This document shows positions 37,065 through 50,200 of a DNA stretch of 64,000 bases, piece after piece. Source of the DNA: Gyrodactylus bullatarudis (taxonomy: Eukaryota > Platyhelminthes > Monogenea > Gyrodactylidea > Gyrodactylidae); the NCBI GenBank assembly GCA_012064415.1, contig SSNU01000313.1, forward strand, positions 349,687-413,686, written 5' to 3'. The position numbers and the translations under genes were made by a program. Below the pieces are notes generated by a model that was not told the DNA's origin, made no database searches, and saw only the letters and a program-made list of their open reading frames with translations. Each line of letters begins with the position of its first letter. The stretch's first letter is position 1.

Positions 37065-37509
37065 TGTAGTGTTTTACTGAAAAGAAGAATTCAAAAAATT
37101 ACTGACTTTTTCTTTTTTTAATTAAAATTAATGTTCGTTAGACTATTTGAAAAAAATTATTGCTTAAAAGAATCAATTTGAGATGCTTGTCCAATTCTCT
37201 GGTCCATCGTAAGAAAGAAATCAAGGCAACCGAGTAAAAGGTTATCAGCCAGCAATCAGAAAATAGATTTATTACGATTGGTAATAAATAACTATTTCCC
37301 AACGAAATGAAGCTCTATTCGCCAATATTCTAGCATGTTTTCCAATCCAACAAGCTAAAAGTATTATATATTTTTGAAAAAATCAGGCAACTTGTACCCT
37401 CTAAAAGAAATTTAGTTAATTTCTATGAAATAGTAATGAAAATTTTTTTTATCGTATTGTAGTAAATCGTTAGGGTCTTGTTATCAATCTAATTTCTTAT
37501 AATCTAGAT

Positions 37510-37704
37510 TTAAAATAATCGATTTAATATTTTAATCGACTTATGAAAGCTTATTGAAACGTCAAAATCATTTTCTTCGTCGCTGGAGCTTGTCTCTTGA
37601 AGAATATGGTCTTCATCTTCTGAGGATACATCTGAAAGATCATCATCACTGAAAATATCAGAAACAAGTTTTCTAGAGAGCAAGCTGAGTTCGTCTTTAC
37701 TTAT
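37510..37704 (-). pseudogene. piggyBac transposase N-terminus, start codon lost
   Basis: A minus-strand frame reads (I)SKDELSLLSRKLVSDIF, SDDDLSDVSSEDED and SSSDEENDFD. This short basic start followed by alternating Asp/Ser/Glu is the usual N-terminal region of piggyBac-type transposases. The first codon is ATA where ATG is expected (37702-37704). The frame runs into unrelated residues and a TAA after 64 codons, so the catalytic RNase H-like domain is missing. The adjoining 5' region has piggyBac-like ends. This is a dead remnant or the non-autonomous derivative of an element. Confidence 0.5.
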
Positions 37705-37986
37705 TGTAAGGGGATAAAATAATGAAAGTAAAGTCTTTCAAATGTGATACATTTTTAATTGGGGGTATTATACCCCCAGTTACCAAAGGAGGTATATATT
37801 TTTTGCATGAATATAAAATCAAAACCCATTATAGCAACACATATTTTACTATTTAATTAGAAAAATTGATAATCAAATTTAGAATAGCATAGTGACTCAG
37901 GTTGAAAAAAGAAAAAAATTTATCTAAAAATGTGATGTGAAAGTGATTGGGGGGTATATAACCCCTATTTCTCATTCAAGGGTTTT
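37705..37986 (-). mobile_element. piggyBac-like 5' terminal region
   Basis: On the minus strand the terminus reads CCCTTGAATGAG near 37983, starting with CCC like the MITEs here, though its flanking TTAA has decayed to AAAA. Two GC-rich inverted repeats follow: GGGGTATATAACCCC (37951-37965) and GGGGGTATTATACCCCC (37761-37777). The transposase relic begins right after this leader, about 280 bp from the terminus. Confidence 0.5.
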
Positions 37987-38883
37987 TTTTGTTAGACAGA
38001 ATAGGACACGAGATCAAGTTTTGGGCCTTGTTTGTCTAACATCATAGACATAACTCAGTAAACCTTGAAAGCATGATTTCAAAGGTCATTTAATCAAAAT
38101 TATCGACAGTTTTAATATTTTCAGGTTTTTTTTAATTTACTCTTCCCAACATATAAAATGTAGCTAATGAGTTGGTTTTATCTTTGCAATCTTTAAAATT
38201 TCATGTTATATTTTAGAGAAAGAGGAAAAGATGAAAAGAATACTTTGCTAGATTTATATCTTAAATTGAACATTTCGAAAGAGTCACAGAAAGTTTAGTG
38301 GTTGACATTGATGAATCTGTTTTTGCATTCAAATCACTACACAGTAGCAAAGTTAATAAAAGACAAACAAAACAAGAATAGACAATAAGCAAAAAAGCGA
38401 CATCTATGTACTTATTTATACGTACACGAGCATATAAAACAAGGGACAAGCCAACTTTCATATTTTATACTAATCTACTTAAAAGTAGACTGAATCAAAA
38501 TCAACAATCAGATTAAGCTTTATTCATCATATGCCTATAATCAATTATTTTCATTTCTAACTTTTATGTTATCGTTTAGATGAGGACAAGGTAATTCACT
38601 GAAATTATCAATAGAATCAATTACATTTTTGACTATAGTTGTTTCATTTTTTACACTTTTAACTACACTTTTTTCATTTTTACATTTTTGACTAAACTTT
38701 ATGTATTGAGAATAAAATAGATTATACAATGTTTATTCAATATGATTCATTTTACATCTTCATATTTTGATTTTAGTCGTTTCAGGGTGTCAGTCTTGTA
38801 TATTCTTTCAATGTGATCAGTCCAATTTATTAGCGAATAAATAGTTACAGCGAAAAAAAGTTTGCAAGGTGAACCAATAAATT

Positions 38884-39412
38884 TTGCCTTGTTGCATGAG
38901 CATATCATATCATTTCGCACAAATTGAACACTTTGAAAATTTCACAGCGAAGATAGGCACCATTAACAAACGTCTCTACTTGTCTTCACCGTTAATTAAA
39001 CTCAAAGCTTATAAAAGCTTAGTTTTGCCCCACTTTGACTATGTTTCACCTCTTACCCCAAGCTTGAACATATTCAATACAGGTTCCTAAAATCCATCTC
39101 CCCTTGTCTCTATCCATATAATGACCCGATAATATCATCTGGCTTTTCGCCACTGTGGGTCAGGAGGATGGTTTTTGTAGTAAAATTTTTCCTGAAATTT
39201 GTCTCAAATGTCTCAGGAATGCCTGTTATGAGGACAATTTCTTAGCTCCTAACTTTAAACTTTTACAAAAAAAATTCACTCTCCAAGAATGTGACAATCT
39301 TAATGATCTTAAATCTATCATTTCTCATATAGGATCTAAAATTGACTATTCAAAATCCCTTCTTTACCCCCACCTTCATCAATCTTATCTTTTTGATCGA
39401 ATATTTATTTGA
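38884..39412 (+). pseudogene. LINE reverse transcriptase C-terminal relic, frameshifted
   Basis: Three frame segments add up to the C-terminal part of a non-LTR retrotransposon ORF2: INKRLYLSSPLIKLKAYKSL and LPHFDYVSPLTP in one frame, LEHIQYRFLKSIS with PLWVRRMVF in another, then ICLKCLRNACYEDNFLAPN and DYSKSLLYPHLHQSY. The LY/AYKSLVxPHxDY and LExIQxRFL motifs are the thumb-to-C-terminal signature of jockey/CR1-like LINEs. At least two frameshifts and the missing palm motif show it is a 5'-truncated dead copy. Confidence 0.65.
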
Positions 39413-39599
39413 AAATATCATGGAATTTCAGTATCTGACTTTTTGACTGCTCCTAACTTAAGTAGAGGAAATAGTGAAGTTTGACTATTTATGAGCCAAC
39501 ACTGCAGATTTCCCAATGACGAGGTCGATCTGTTATTTTAACTTTTCAAAAAACTTATTTTGTGATAATTTATTTATAATAATGATTTTCTTTTAAATT

Positions 39600-39730
39600 A
39601 AAAAAAATGTAAAAACAAAAATAACTATAGTCAAAATATATTTGGAAAAAAATCTCAATATTTTAATTGGAATTTGACTATAGTCAAATGTGTAAAATAT
39701 GGAAATCATCTTCATGTCAACTAGGTTTAT
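39600..39730. mobile_element. Fold-back family P1, right end only
   Basis: Terminates in CATCTTCATGTCAACTAGGTTT, preceded by AAAATCTCAATATTTTAATT. Inside is the small palindrome TTTGACTATAGTCAAA. Confidence 0.45.
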
Positions 39731-42700
39731 TTATGGTCAGAAGCTGCCTTATTTCTTGGAAAATGCTCGTTTGTTGCTGACTGTTAGTCATACTGGTTAG
39801 TAGAGTTAAGGGGAATAAAAGCTTTTTTTTTCATCTGTTCTCATCAGACCTTACACCGACAATGTAATATTTATACAATGAATAATATTATCAATGAATG
39901 AAGGACACCGCTCAATTCTGACCAATCGCTTTCATTACCTTTGATTTGCCAACGAGATTGAAGCGTGTTCCTCATCTATTCGACTTGAAGTAATCATGTA
40001 TGCTTTTTTTGGTCGGGATCTTTTCCCTTTTTGTTGCTGGGGTGATTTTAATGCGTTTTTATCAAGATTATTATTGTGGGCAGTTACAAATAGACTCTTT
40101 CCTTACAAAACGATAATTGCAGTCCCTACCCCTCCTCATCAACATCAACTCAAAAGTCGAACCTGATCAACCGATCAGAGGATTCCCAAAATTTACTAAT
40201 TTTCTGTATAAATATCAAGATTAGTTTTTAACAGATTCATGTTTTTCGGATTAAAAACTTGCACAGTTACCTAATTACAAATTTCTCAGCAATAACTTAT
40301 AAAATCAGCTAGAAAATCTAGATTGTCTGAATACTTCACGCATTAATTTAATGAATTTAACCAGAATACAGTATTAGAGCTTATATTCCAAATTTTGTTA
40401 TCTGAGCTGACTCACAAATCAATCTACTCCCAATTTGTGTTTATACTATTGTTGGTTTTATAAGCTGACTTTGTAGATATATATCAATTATGCCATTGAA
40501 ACTTTGTCAACATTTTACCTCTCTTTAGTTTGGGATTATCACTCAATAACATTCAATCCTCAAATGTAGTTCGATTTTTAATCCATTTTGAATGACAGCC
40601 TTTCACATTTTCATGAAAAACCTAGTACATTTTTTTGTTTGTTTATTCATTCTCGTATGTGACCTTAGTCTATGCTTTTAACTTTTAACAATTTTTACTC
40701 ATCAGAAGTATCTTGTTTTACTTCACATGAATAAAAATTAATCGTCTCGGTTCAGATTACTGTAAAATGAGTAATCTCTGATAACACTGGGGGAAATAAA
40801 AAAAAAAAATTTGCGATAAGTTTTTGCGTGTAAAATTTAATGCAGATTCTGAATCTGCATCCAAAAATTTCGCGAAAAACCGAAATAGCACAATTTTCAT
40901 AATCGGGACTTGAATAAATCAATTTTTCGACTTGATCCTTAGACATTTCAGAGTCAAATTTGATATCATTTGAAAGAGCATAAAATTCTCTATAAGACGC
41001 TTTCAAGTTCAAACGTGCTTTTGGAATGGATCATCCTCGAAATTGGTCTTAAAGTTGAAAAAAGATGAAAAATTAGCGAAAATGCCATGCACTTTTTTGT
41101 TTTTACCCTTCAACAGGCTATCTTATTTTGATAAAATCTCAAATTTTAATGGGGGAAAGAATGTGAAATTTATTTCTCTATCCAATGATACCTTGCATGA
41201 CCATTTATCTTTTTTGGTTCAGAAGTTATTCAAGGTTTTTTCATTAGTGATTTCACTCATTTTTTCTCGATTCTGATTGGTTCATTTTGATTAGCACAAT
41301 AATTTCGTATAAAACTGAAGGATTTATAATAATTATAATTAAAGTTATTTTTCATTGCTTCTTCAAAAAAATTGAGAACAATGAGGAACTTAGTTTCTAA
41401 TTTCTCGGTCATTTTAACTGCTTGGAGATTTTGAAGATCCAATATCCGTAAAAAAATTATGGATCCATCTAAAATATATGATCCCAAAACTGAATTTGAA
41501 AATCCCATTTGAAGTCATCATAAAATGAAGAGCACAAACTTTCAAATTCTCATATGGTAGCTTTGAATTAAAATTATATTTAAGCAAGTTATTAGACCAT
41601 GAGGCAACCCCAATTATTCCTTTAATTAGACAAATAGAAACATTCTAATGTCAATCAAAGAAGAAAAAAAAAGATAAATTTTCTGGAGCTATAATTAAGG
41701 AACTAACAAATTGTCTCTAATCAGCTCAACAAATACTATGGATAAATAAAACACACATATAGGGCCTCTTTAAGAGAGAAATAAAACAATCTAAAATTTA
41801 ATTTTTATTCCCTAGCAAAACTCATGTCAATGAGATAAGCAATTGTTTTAGCTTAGATTGTACTAAAGCTTACTTATTATGTCAGGCTTTTATTTATAAG
41901 TAGATAACTATCCTATTGGGGAACTAATTAATTATCTCTACCTTTCTCTTGTTATTTAATTAATTAGTTAAGGACATTTTTGAAATAAATAACGATGATT
42001 GGCGACCAACTTGAGGCTTACCCAATGGTAATACCAATTCAATAACTGGCCATCTTTATATACAATATAAAAGAGGAAATATTATTTATTTACAGGTTAC
42101 TTGGATATGATTTTCAAGAGGATTTTCTTATCTGGATTACTTGAATAATGTAAGAAAGTCAGCTTTAACCACCAGCAATTCCAGCCAGAAACTGAACTTG
42201 TACAGAATTGCAATTTCACACTTTATATTGGTAAAATAAACGTTAGATACGTCTCTTATGTTTATCCTATTATGAAATGTGTTCATAAAATCTGAGAATT
42301 AGGTCATTTCGTGAATTTAAAATTGGTGCTAAATTGATTTCGCAGAGTTGAAGTAATAAGAAATTGCAATTTGCGGTAAGCATTAGACGAAAAAATCGAA
42401 TTAGGCCATATAAGCTCTGAGTTCCCACAATAATTTTAGTATTTGTCTAATTTTGATCCTAAAAATTAAAAAAACATATTTTTGGCGCAGTTTCAAATTT
42501 TAAAAAGAAGCTTAATCGGTCAGATGGAATTAATTAATTAAATCAGGATTACTAGATTTTTATCCTTGAAAATTTTGAAAAACACTCATTTTTACATCAA
42601 GACTTTAATAACCATGGTTCCTTGAGATCAGATGATTAATTTTATTTCTCCTTCAGATAAGCAAAAAGAAATTCTCGTGTTGATTAAAACATATTTTTCA

Positions 42701-42860
42701 ATATAACAAATGTGGAAGTTAAATATTTCATCATTATTGCTATCATTAAAAAAATATTTTTGTAATTAATCTGTCAGAGTGAAATTTCATTGGAGTTTTT
42801 CAGCCACGAACCTCGTATCACTCAGACCACTAATCAGTATGAAAATCTGTGTATAGCTAT
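39731..42860. other. Noncoding DNA
   Basis: Contains the 21-bp palindrome at 40840 and a possible dispersed repeat around 40770-41270. The 86-codon minus-strand frame at 40752-41012 shows no recognised domain. No RNA genes seen. Confidence 0.4.
40840..40860. repeat. 21-bp palindrome
   Basis: ATGCAGATTC-T-GAATCTGCAT, perfect apart from the central base. It lies in a noncoding stretch with a TTTGATATCATTTGAAAGAG motif ~90 bp away that has the look of a dispersed repeat. Confidence 0.4.
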
Positions 42861-42864
42861 TGGA

Positions 42865-43110
42865 CTCGGATGTAATTTCGTAAAACTAATGAAACCGCTG
42901 TAATTTTTTTCGAATAACCTTTAAGCTATTTCGAAATCATTCTACCATGTCAGACTGACTGAACTCTTAAAATGCTTCAGCAAATTTTGAAGGTTTTTTA
43001 TTCGATTTTATTAATTTTATGCAATTAAAAATAGTTTTAATTTATTATTTAGATGATTTTTTATGTTTTGGATTTTCAAAATAAAAGATTAAGACATTTC
43101 AAAGAGTTTT
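42865..43110 (+). mobile_element. Fold-back family P2, single arm
   Basis: Begins ATTTCGTAAAACTAATGAAA then CCGCTGTAATT and follows the left arm of the 47.2-kb palindrome to TTTTATGTTTTGGATTTT. It then runs into P1-like sequence. Confidence 0.55.
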
Positions 43111-43189
43111 TTTCAAATATTTCGGAAAATATGGTCATTTTTCAAATTTCAATTTGTCGCCTAAATTCCATTTTTTCGAACTTAAAACT

Positions 43190-43690
43190 GAAAATTTTTA
43201 TTGATTTGTAAGTTGTAGGGTGAACAAAAGAGTTTTTTCAAGATCAGGATTAAACAAGAAAATCAATTCAACTGAATCTCATCTGATACATAGCCATATT
43301 ATCGTTTGGGAGCTGAAATTCGATTTTTTCACTACTTGAAAAACAATTTCGATAATTCAAAATCTCTCGAAAATAGGATAACTGTCGGTAATTTGACGGC
43401 GCTAGTCAGCTTTCTTGTCTAATCTTGATCCCGAAAATCAATTTTTTGATCACTCTCCCACTTTCAAATCAACAAAAAATTTTAGCTCAGTAGTTCGAAA
43501 AATTGGGATTTTGAAAAATGACCATATTTTTCATAAAAATATTTTTTCAGAATATTTTTCTTCAAATGGTTAAAGTGGGCAACATGGAAGTTCCAAAAAA
43601 TCTTTAACGAATTCGAATTCTTGATGAAAAAATCGAGACTTCTGTAAAAATCAAAGATTCCCAACTTAATATCAACGTACTTTATACTTT
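43190..43690. mobile_element. Fold-back family P1-related, right part
   Basis: Inner arms (ATTGATTTGTAAGTTGTAGG; GATCAGGATTAAACAAG) and a right end TTCCCAACTTAATATCAACG resemble the copies at 271 and 16181. The left end is replaced by family P2 sequence. Confidence 0.45.
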
Positions 43691-43737
43691 TAGGGAACCC
43701 TCGCACGGAATTAAAGAAAAATCACGTATACAAAATT

Positions 43738-43756
43738 TGGGGTCAAAAAGACCCCA
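43738..43756. repeat. GC-rich hairpin
   Basis: TGGGGTC-AAAAA-GACCCCA. Like the piggyBac-like MITEs, a CCCTCGCACGG motif precedes it by ~40 bp, and a similar motif (CTCTCGCATAACC) follows at 43.94 kb in direct orientation. A MITE origin is possible but unproven. Confidence 0.35.
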
Positions 43757-44208
43757 TTCAGTTTAATAATATTCAGTTCAATAAAATTTTCCAATTTTTC
43801 GAACAAAATTGTAACTTTATTTGATTAAAATTTTCAGATCATAAAAAATCAGAACAGCATAGGTAAAAATGCTTTTTGCATAAATAAATTTTACATTTTA
43901 TACAGTGGCTTTGTACTTAAGAAATATGGGTAAAATAGAAAACTCTCGCATAACCACTTTGTGAATAGGTTCAATTGTGTCGGAGGGAACTCAATCAGAT
44001 TCTACCAAAGACGAGAAATCAATAATATGAAAGAATATTGGATACTTAAAAATGAACGTCATATTCTCCAAAAAAACTGTATGACCTGGATTCATGAATT
44101 ATCTACACTTTATGTAGATTTTTATCCTGAATTTTATCTTTTTTTTCCCAAAATTATCTTTTTAAATAATTGATGGGTGCATGGAAAAAGAAACTGAGTA
44201 AAATATTT

Positions 44209-47200
44209 TTATTTCTTAAATTTCTTCTTTTCCCACATGTCTGAGATGGAGAATGAACGCTCATGTTTAGTGCAGTCTAAAATTGAAAAAAAATAACAAC
44301 TGAATTTCATTCATCTCAACATTTATTTACTGGCTATATTTCCTGTTTAATTATAAATGAGCTGACATCACACACAAATATCAAATAAATTATTGATTTG
44401 TTCATTTAAGATGTAATTTGTAGAATAATGATTCATTCTATTATTATTTTCAAAGAGAATTACGACAAAAATGTTAACCGTTTGGTAATAAAATCTAATC
44501 TCGAATTGGAATATCATTAGAAGCCTATCTAATTTGAACTATCAGTTAAATATTATGATCTATTTTTTGGGGATAAAATATTGCATTTTTGCATTAAAAG
44601 AATAAAAGGAATTATTATTCATACAGATCTTTTGATTTTATGTGATATAATATATATAAATTGCAAAATATATATTCCTATGAAATGAGTGAGTCATCGG
44701 AATGCTTTCAGGAATTTTTTTCTATTAAAATTTTACAGATGAAACTATATACAAACTAATACTAAGAGAAATTTGCATCTTTATTCAATCAGAGGATGAA
44801 GATTTCATCCATTGATAACAAAATGAAACGATGAAGCCATAGAGAAATTATTCTTAAAAGGACTTACCATCTTCTTCATCTTCCTTTAATGCATGTTGAA
44901 ATAAAGATTTTAGTAACCAATGGTTATAAATAAATATTAAAAATTTTGTACCAGACTACTTATTTTAATAGAAAATAGAAAATATGAATAAATTGAGTTT
45001 GAGATTAAACTCGAAAATATTTCCGGCGATTGCATATTAGAAATTTACAGTTATTGCTATATGATATAAAGTTGTATTCAAAAAAAACGTTCTAAATATT
45101 TGAATAGATTTTCAAAAAATCACCCTTCTTCAAGTAACTTTGGTTAGTATCAGCGAAAAGCAATCTTTACGAATGATGAAAAAATTATTCTAACTGACGA
45201 GTCCAAAAGAGGACGAAACGCGGCTAATCCATTACCAAATAAGACGCTCCTGTGGGATATACTACCTAAGCATCTAGAACGAAGTATTTCTAGATGCTGC
45301 ACTATTCATTGTTATATGTATCTTTCAGTTCAAATTATCACTCAAGAAAGTGTTGTGTTCCACTGATAGAACAATGGGACATGAACTTTTAAGGATTTTT
45401 TCCATTCGCAGAAGTGTATTTAATTCTTATAGATTAACTTGAATCTGTTCGATTTACTCAAAATTTCGTTTAAGCATCCCACTAAATTTGTGAAAATAAA
45501 CACTAATTTTGATAAACTCATTCCATAGGTACACATTTCATTATTATTTGTTTATTAATTCTTCTCTAATATAGAAAATTTTTTCCCTAAATATAGTAAA
45601 ATGACTCGTAAAATAAGAATAAAACTTCTGTCGATTAAGTACTATTGGTATGGTGCTAAGACTTAAATTTGATCAATTTTTGATCCAAAAATCATGAAAG
45701 TTTAAGCAGATAGAGTTTAAGTGATTGTGTATTTAAATTCTACGAGTATTCTATGACTTTGAGAATTAGATTATCAAAGAAAACGTTTTAAACAAAACCA
45801 ACAATCTTTGAATTAGTATAGCACGTGTTTGACGAAGAATAGAATGAGATCTTAGCGTATTCTAGGAGATTAATAGATTTCCTATCGAATCGGTGATAAA
45901 CGATCATGCATAGATGTATAATGATGAGTTAAGTGGTATGTGTCTTTAGTTGGACTTTAAGGGTTGAATTTTATGTTTCAAGCGAATGAAATGAAAAGTC
46001 TTTTGCTGACTTCTTTTATTTCTCCTATAGTCCAATAGAATTCTAAAGATGGGATGCGTGAATTTAAATATTCATTAAATTATTTCGAGTCATTTCAATG
46101 GCATTTAAATCTTTTGCCTTCTTCTGGCTTCATTAACCTTTAAATTATGTTCAAAATTGAACAGATTTCACATGATTCTACAAGACTGTTTTTGATCAAC
46201 ATAATGTCTAGGGAGCATACCTTCACTATTATTAGTATCAATTATAATTGTGCCTTTGCCTTATTCATTTGTTAGAAAAAAAACAGATCAAAAAGAGAAT
46301 AAACGATACATTTTATTTTGATGAATGATCCAACTTGTGTATATGTATGAAACTAAAAGAGAGAATATATTTGACATGAGAAAGTTTATACACATTTTTA
46401 AAAAAAGATTAATGACTGATTCTGATGGAGCAAGAATAAATAAACAAAAATGATCACAAATCACAAAATTTTTATCAGAAGCCTTTTTCGTCTTGACTCA
46501 TTGAAGAGATTATAGTCTTTGATAGGTATAAAATAAACGTTATGTTTATCGCAGTATGAAATTAATCCATAAGTATTCATTATGACGAGAATTAGGCCAT
46601 TTCTCGTATATCAAATTCGAACCAAAATTTCGAGCACTTGAAGCACAAAATAATTAAAATTTGGGATCGAAATCCCTCCTTTTTTTAAAAAATTTCATTG
46701 ACGATAGATGATGTACACAGTCATGAGGTAAATAGGTTAAACTTGGAAGAAATTTTCCCAAATTCGCCTATGATAAAATTAATCTTTGAGTATTTTAATC
46801 TGTCATGATTTCAACTTGAATTCTCACTCTTTCTACCAAAAAAGTTCGAAAATGAATTAAATATTAATAAAATATGAAATTTATCTCATTTTTATGAATA
46901 TTAAAATTCTGATCGGTAGAACACGTTTTTTATTCGAAAGATATTTTGGATCAAAATTTGATTTTAAAATACATGAAGATTAATTTTATCATATCGATAG
47001 ACAATTTTAGTAGTTTGGGAAATTTCATTTTAGCCTAACATGGATTATGTTCCAGGATAAACGAAAACAATGAAATTAATTAACATGTCTTGAAAGAAAT
47101 CTGAGAAAAGAAAAGCTATTCTTTTTGTGCCTTACAATTGTTCCTATTTTAATTGCTTTTTAATAATAACAAGAAGTTGAATCGTTATTTGTTTCAAATT

Positions 47201-50200
47201 AAATAGATCTTTACTAGACTCTATAGATGGAATTCTCTTTTGGTTGAAATTTCGTAAAACTGATGAAACCGCCTGTAATTTTGTTTAAATAATCTTTGAG
47301 CTATTTCTAAATCATTCCACCATGTCTGGCTGAGTCAACTCTTTAAATGATTCTTGTATCATATTAAAAAAATTTCGGAAATTTTCAAATTTTGAACGTT
47401 TTTTATTTTAATTTTTGTTAATTATATTCGATTTTATTAACTTTATGCAGTTATAAATAGTTTAAATATTTCATTTAAATAGTTTTTCATATCTTGGATT
47501 TTGAATGTAAAAGATTAAGACATTTTTAATAAAAATATAAATCAAGAGAATATTAAGAAAGTTCAAAATTTGAAAATTTCCGAAATTTTTTTAATATGAT
47601 ACAAGAATCATTTAAAGAGTTGACTCAGCCAGACATGGTGGAATGATTTATAAATAGCTCAAAGATTATTTAAACACAATTACAGGCGGTTTCATCAGTT
47701 TTACTAAATTTCATCCAAGTCTTTAAACCTACTAGCTAAGTGTGGTCACTGGATTTTACTATATCCTTGTGGATCTAACTTGATGGAGATTGTCTTCTCA
47801 CACCTTGATGTTAGAGTTCGGATAAGCAAGTGTCAATTCCATAAGAGAGTCAAATAATATTCAACTCACGGTGGCAGATGTATACGCGTTTCGTCCTTAT
47901 TAGGACTCGTCAGTACACCCGGGTCTTCAACATTGCGAGGCAACGCTTCTAACCACTAGACCAGAACCCCCGTTCGTCTCCTATCACTCAACACTCCCAT
48001 AGTATTGACACCACCTACACACTGGTTTTTTTGAATAAGCACAAAGTAAAAATTACATTGTTTTCAGACATTAAACCTACTAGCTAAGTGTGGTCACTGG
48101 TTTTTACTATATCCTTGTGGATCTAACTTAATGGAGATTGTCTTCTCAAACCTATGGGAGACGAACGGGGGTTCTGGTCTAGTGGTTAGAAGCGTTGCCT
48201 CGCAATGTTGAAGACCCGGGTGTACTGACGAGTCCTAATAAGGACGAAACGCGTATACATCTGCCACCGTGAGTTGAATATTATTTGACTCTCTTATGGA
48301 ATTAACACTTGCTTATCCGAACTCTAACATCAAGGTGTGAGAAGACAATCTCCATCAAGTTAGATCCACAAGGATATAGTAAAATCCAGTGACCACACTT
48401 AGCTAGTAGGTTTAATGTCTGAAAACAATGTAATTTCTACTTTGTGCTTATCCAAGTCTACTCTATAGTATAGAGCAACAGTTGAATATGGGCTATCCAT
48501 GTTAAATTAGCTTTAAATTCATTAGAGTTGGAAATAAGTTAGATTGAGAGTATATAAATTCCGCATCTCAAACATTTATTTATAAGAATAGCCTTCCTAC
48601 AAACTTTTAGACGTGGAGTTCATCGAAGCCGTTAATCATCTTGTTATATTCCTCATTATTAACAACATTAATGGGGTAGCCATACGAGAAATGTTTCCCA
48701 TTTCCAACATGAATTGTCGACAAGACACACTGGATGCCTGCTTAGACTTGATAATGAATCATAAAACCAATTCGGTAGTTATTCTATCATCCCTTTCTCA
48801 TTATTAGTATCAGTGATATACTTACTTACTTTTGTTATTTCATCCATGCCTGATGTAGTATTGTTATTCATGGGAATATATTCATACCTTGTACATTTCT
48901 TAGTTTCTGAAAAAAAATAATTGACAATCGAATAATATTTCTGCTATATATCAGACATGTTCCCTCTCATCCCACTTCTCTTCTCTTATAATAACACGAG
49001 AGATGCTTGACCTGAAAGGAGAAATTACAATTACTGCTCCTCCTTAGTTATAAGCTGTGAAAAAAGAGTTGTGTATTTTTCTTTTATGTTCCCAGGGTAA
49101 AAGAGTTCTTCTAAACAGACCTTTAGTTTAATTTTTTTGTATTAAAAAACTATTTGCTCAAATATTTACACATGCCTAAAGAATAACAAGGAATTGTTAT
49201 TGTATTTCTATAATAAAATAATTTATCAAGAATCATCAGAAAGCTAGTTGACATGAAGATGAGAATTTACTATTTTCACAAAAATCTCAATATTTCTCGC
49301 AAGTATTTTTTCAGATTCATGAGTGGTTTTTTATTGCTAGAAAATAAGTTTTATTGAGTGTCAATTGAAAGAAGAAAAAAAATATAAATAAATGTATACA
49401 GACAATATATAAATAACATCTCTTGAAAAAATCAAGTTTAGACCTGACATTAAAAGAAAAAATTCAATCTAAGAAAAAAAATTGGCAATCTTTTGAATTT
49501 CGAAAATGCGTCAAATTTTCCACTTTTTCAACTTGATGAACTCAAAAATTTTGTCGATTTCAAAGATTTGAAGAAATTATATGCTGATAAATTGTATTTG
49601 AATAGAGCCCCAAATTAGCCATTAGATGCCACTTTTTAAAATAATGCCATTTGAAAATCGCGAATTTCAATTCTTCTTTCAATGTTGCTCCCATCAGCAT
49701 TCAATTGCTCAAAATCTTCGAAATCGATAAAAAAAATGTTGACCAAATTTAAATTTTTTAGTAAAATTTCATCTTGATGTCAACTAGCTTCACTTGAGTA
49801 GTATCATAATTATTGAATGGAATTGAATAAAATACATTTGATATCTACACTTGTCTTTTTTACAATGCTCTAATTATAATATCTGGTCAAGATAATCAAA
49901 CTCATTTCTTTTTCTTCCCAAAATTTATGATAACTCAGACTCTTTTTCTTCCTTGAAGGATTTCTATTATGATTTGATAAAGATAACGTAATTTCTTTTA
50001 TTGGAATAAAACTAGATTAATCAAGATATCCTTCTTTTATTCAATAAAACTTAACCTTGAGTATCAGATAAAAGTTTGAAATTTCGATTTATTAAAAAAA
50101 ACAGATGGTTTTAGTAATCTCACGAATCATCAAACAAATTTCCTTTTTCATCTATCATGGACTAAATTGGGAAATTTCCTAGCCATCTCCCGATGCATTT

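Larger units (their letters stand above)
45085..45395 (-). mobile_element. Decayed MITE (CCCTTCATG family) with nested insertion
   Basis: Matches the 8953-9266 MITE in reverse orientation on both sides of the ribozyme repeat: AAATCACCCTTCTTCAAGTA on the left, GTATCTTTCAGTTCAAATTA and GAACAATGGGACATGAA on the right. The terminal TTAACCC end is mutated. Confidence 0.55.

Noticed and set aside
40752..41012. 86-codon minus-strand frame (SNDIKFDSEMSKDQVEKL)
   Set aside because: It resembles protein in part, but it spans a 21-bp palindrome and a probable dispersed repeat and has no recognisable family.
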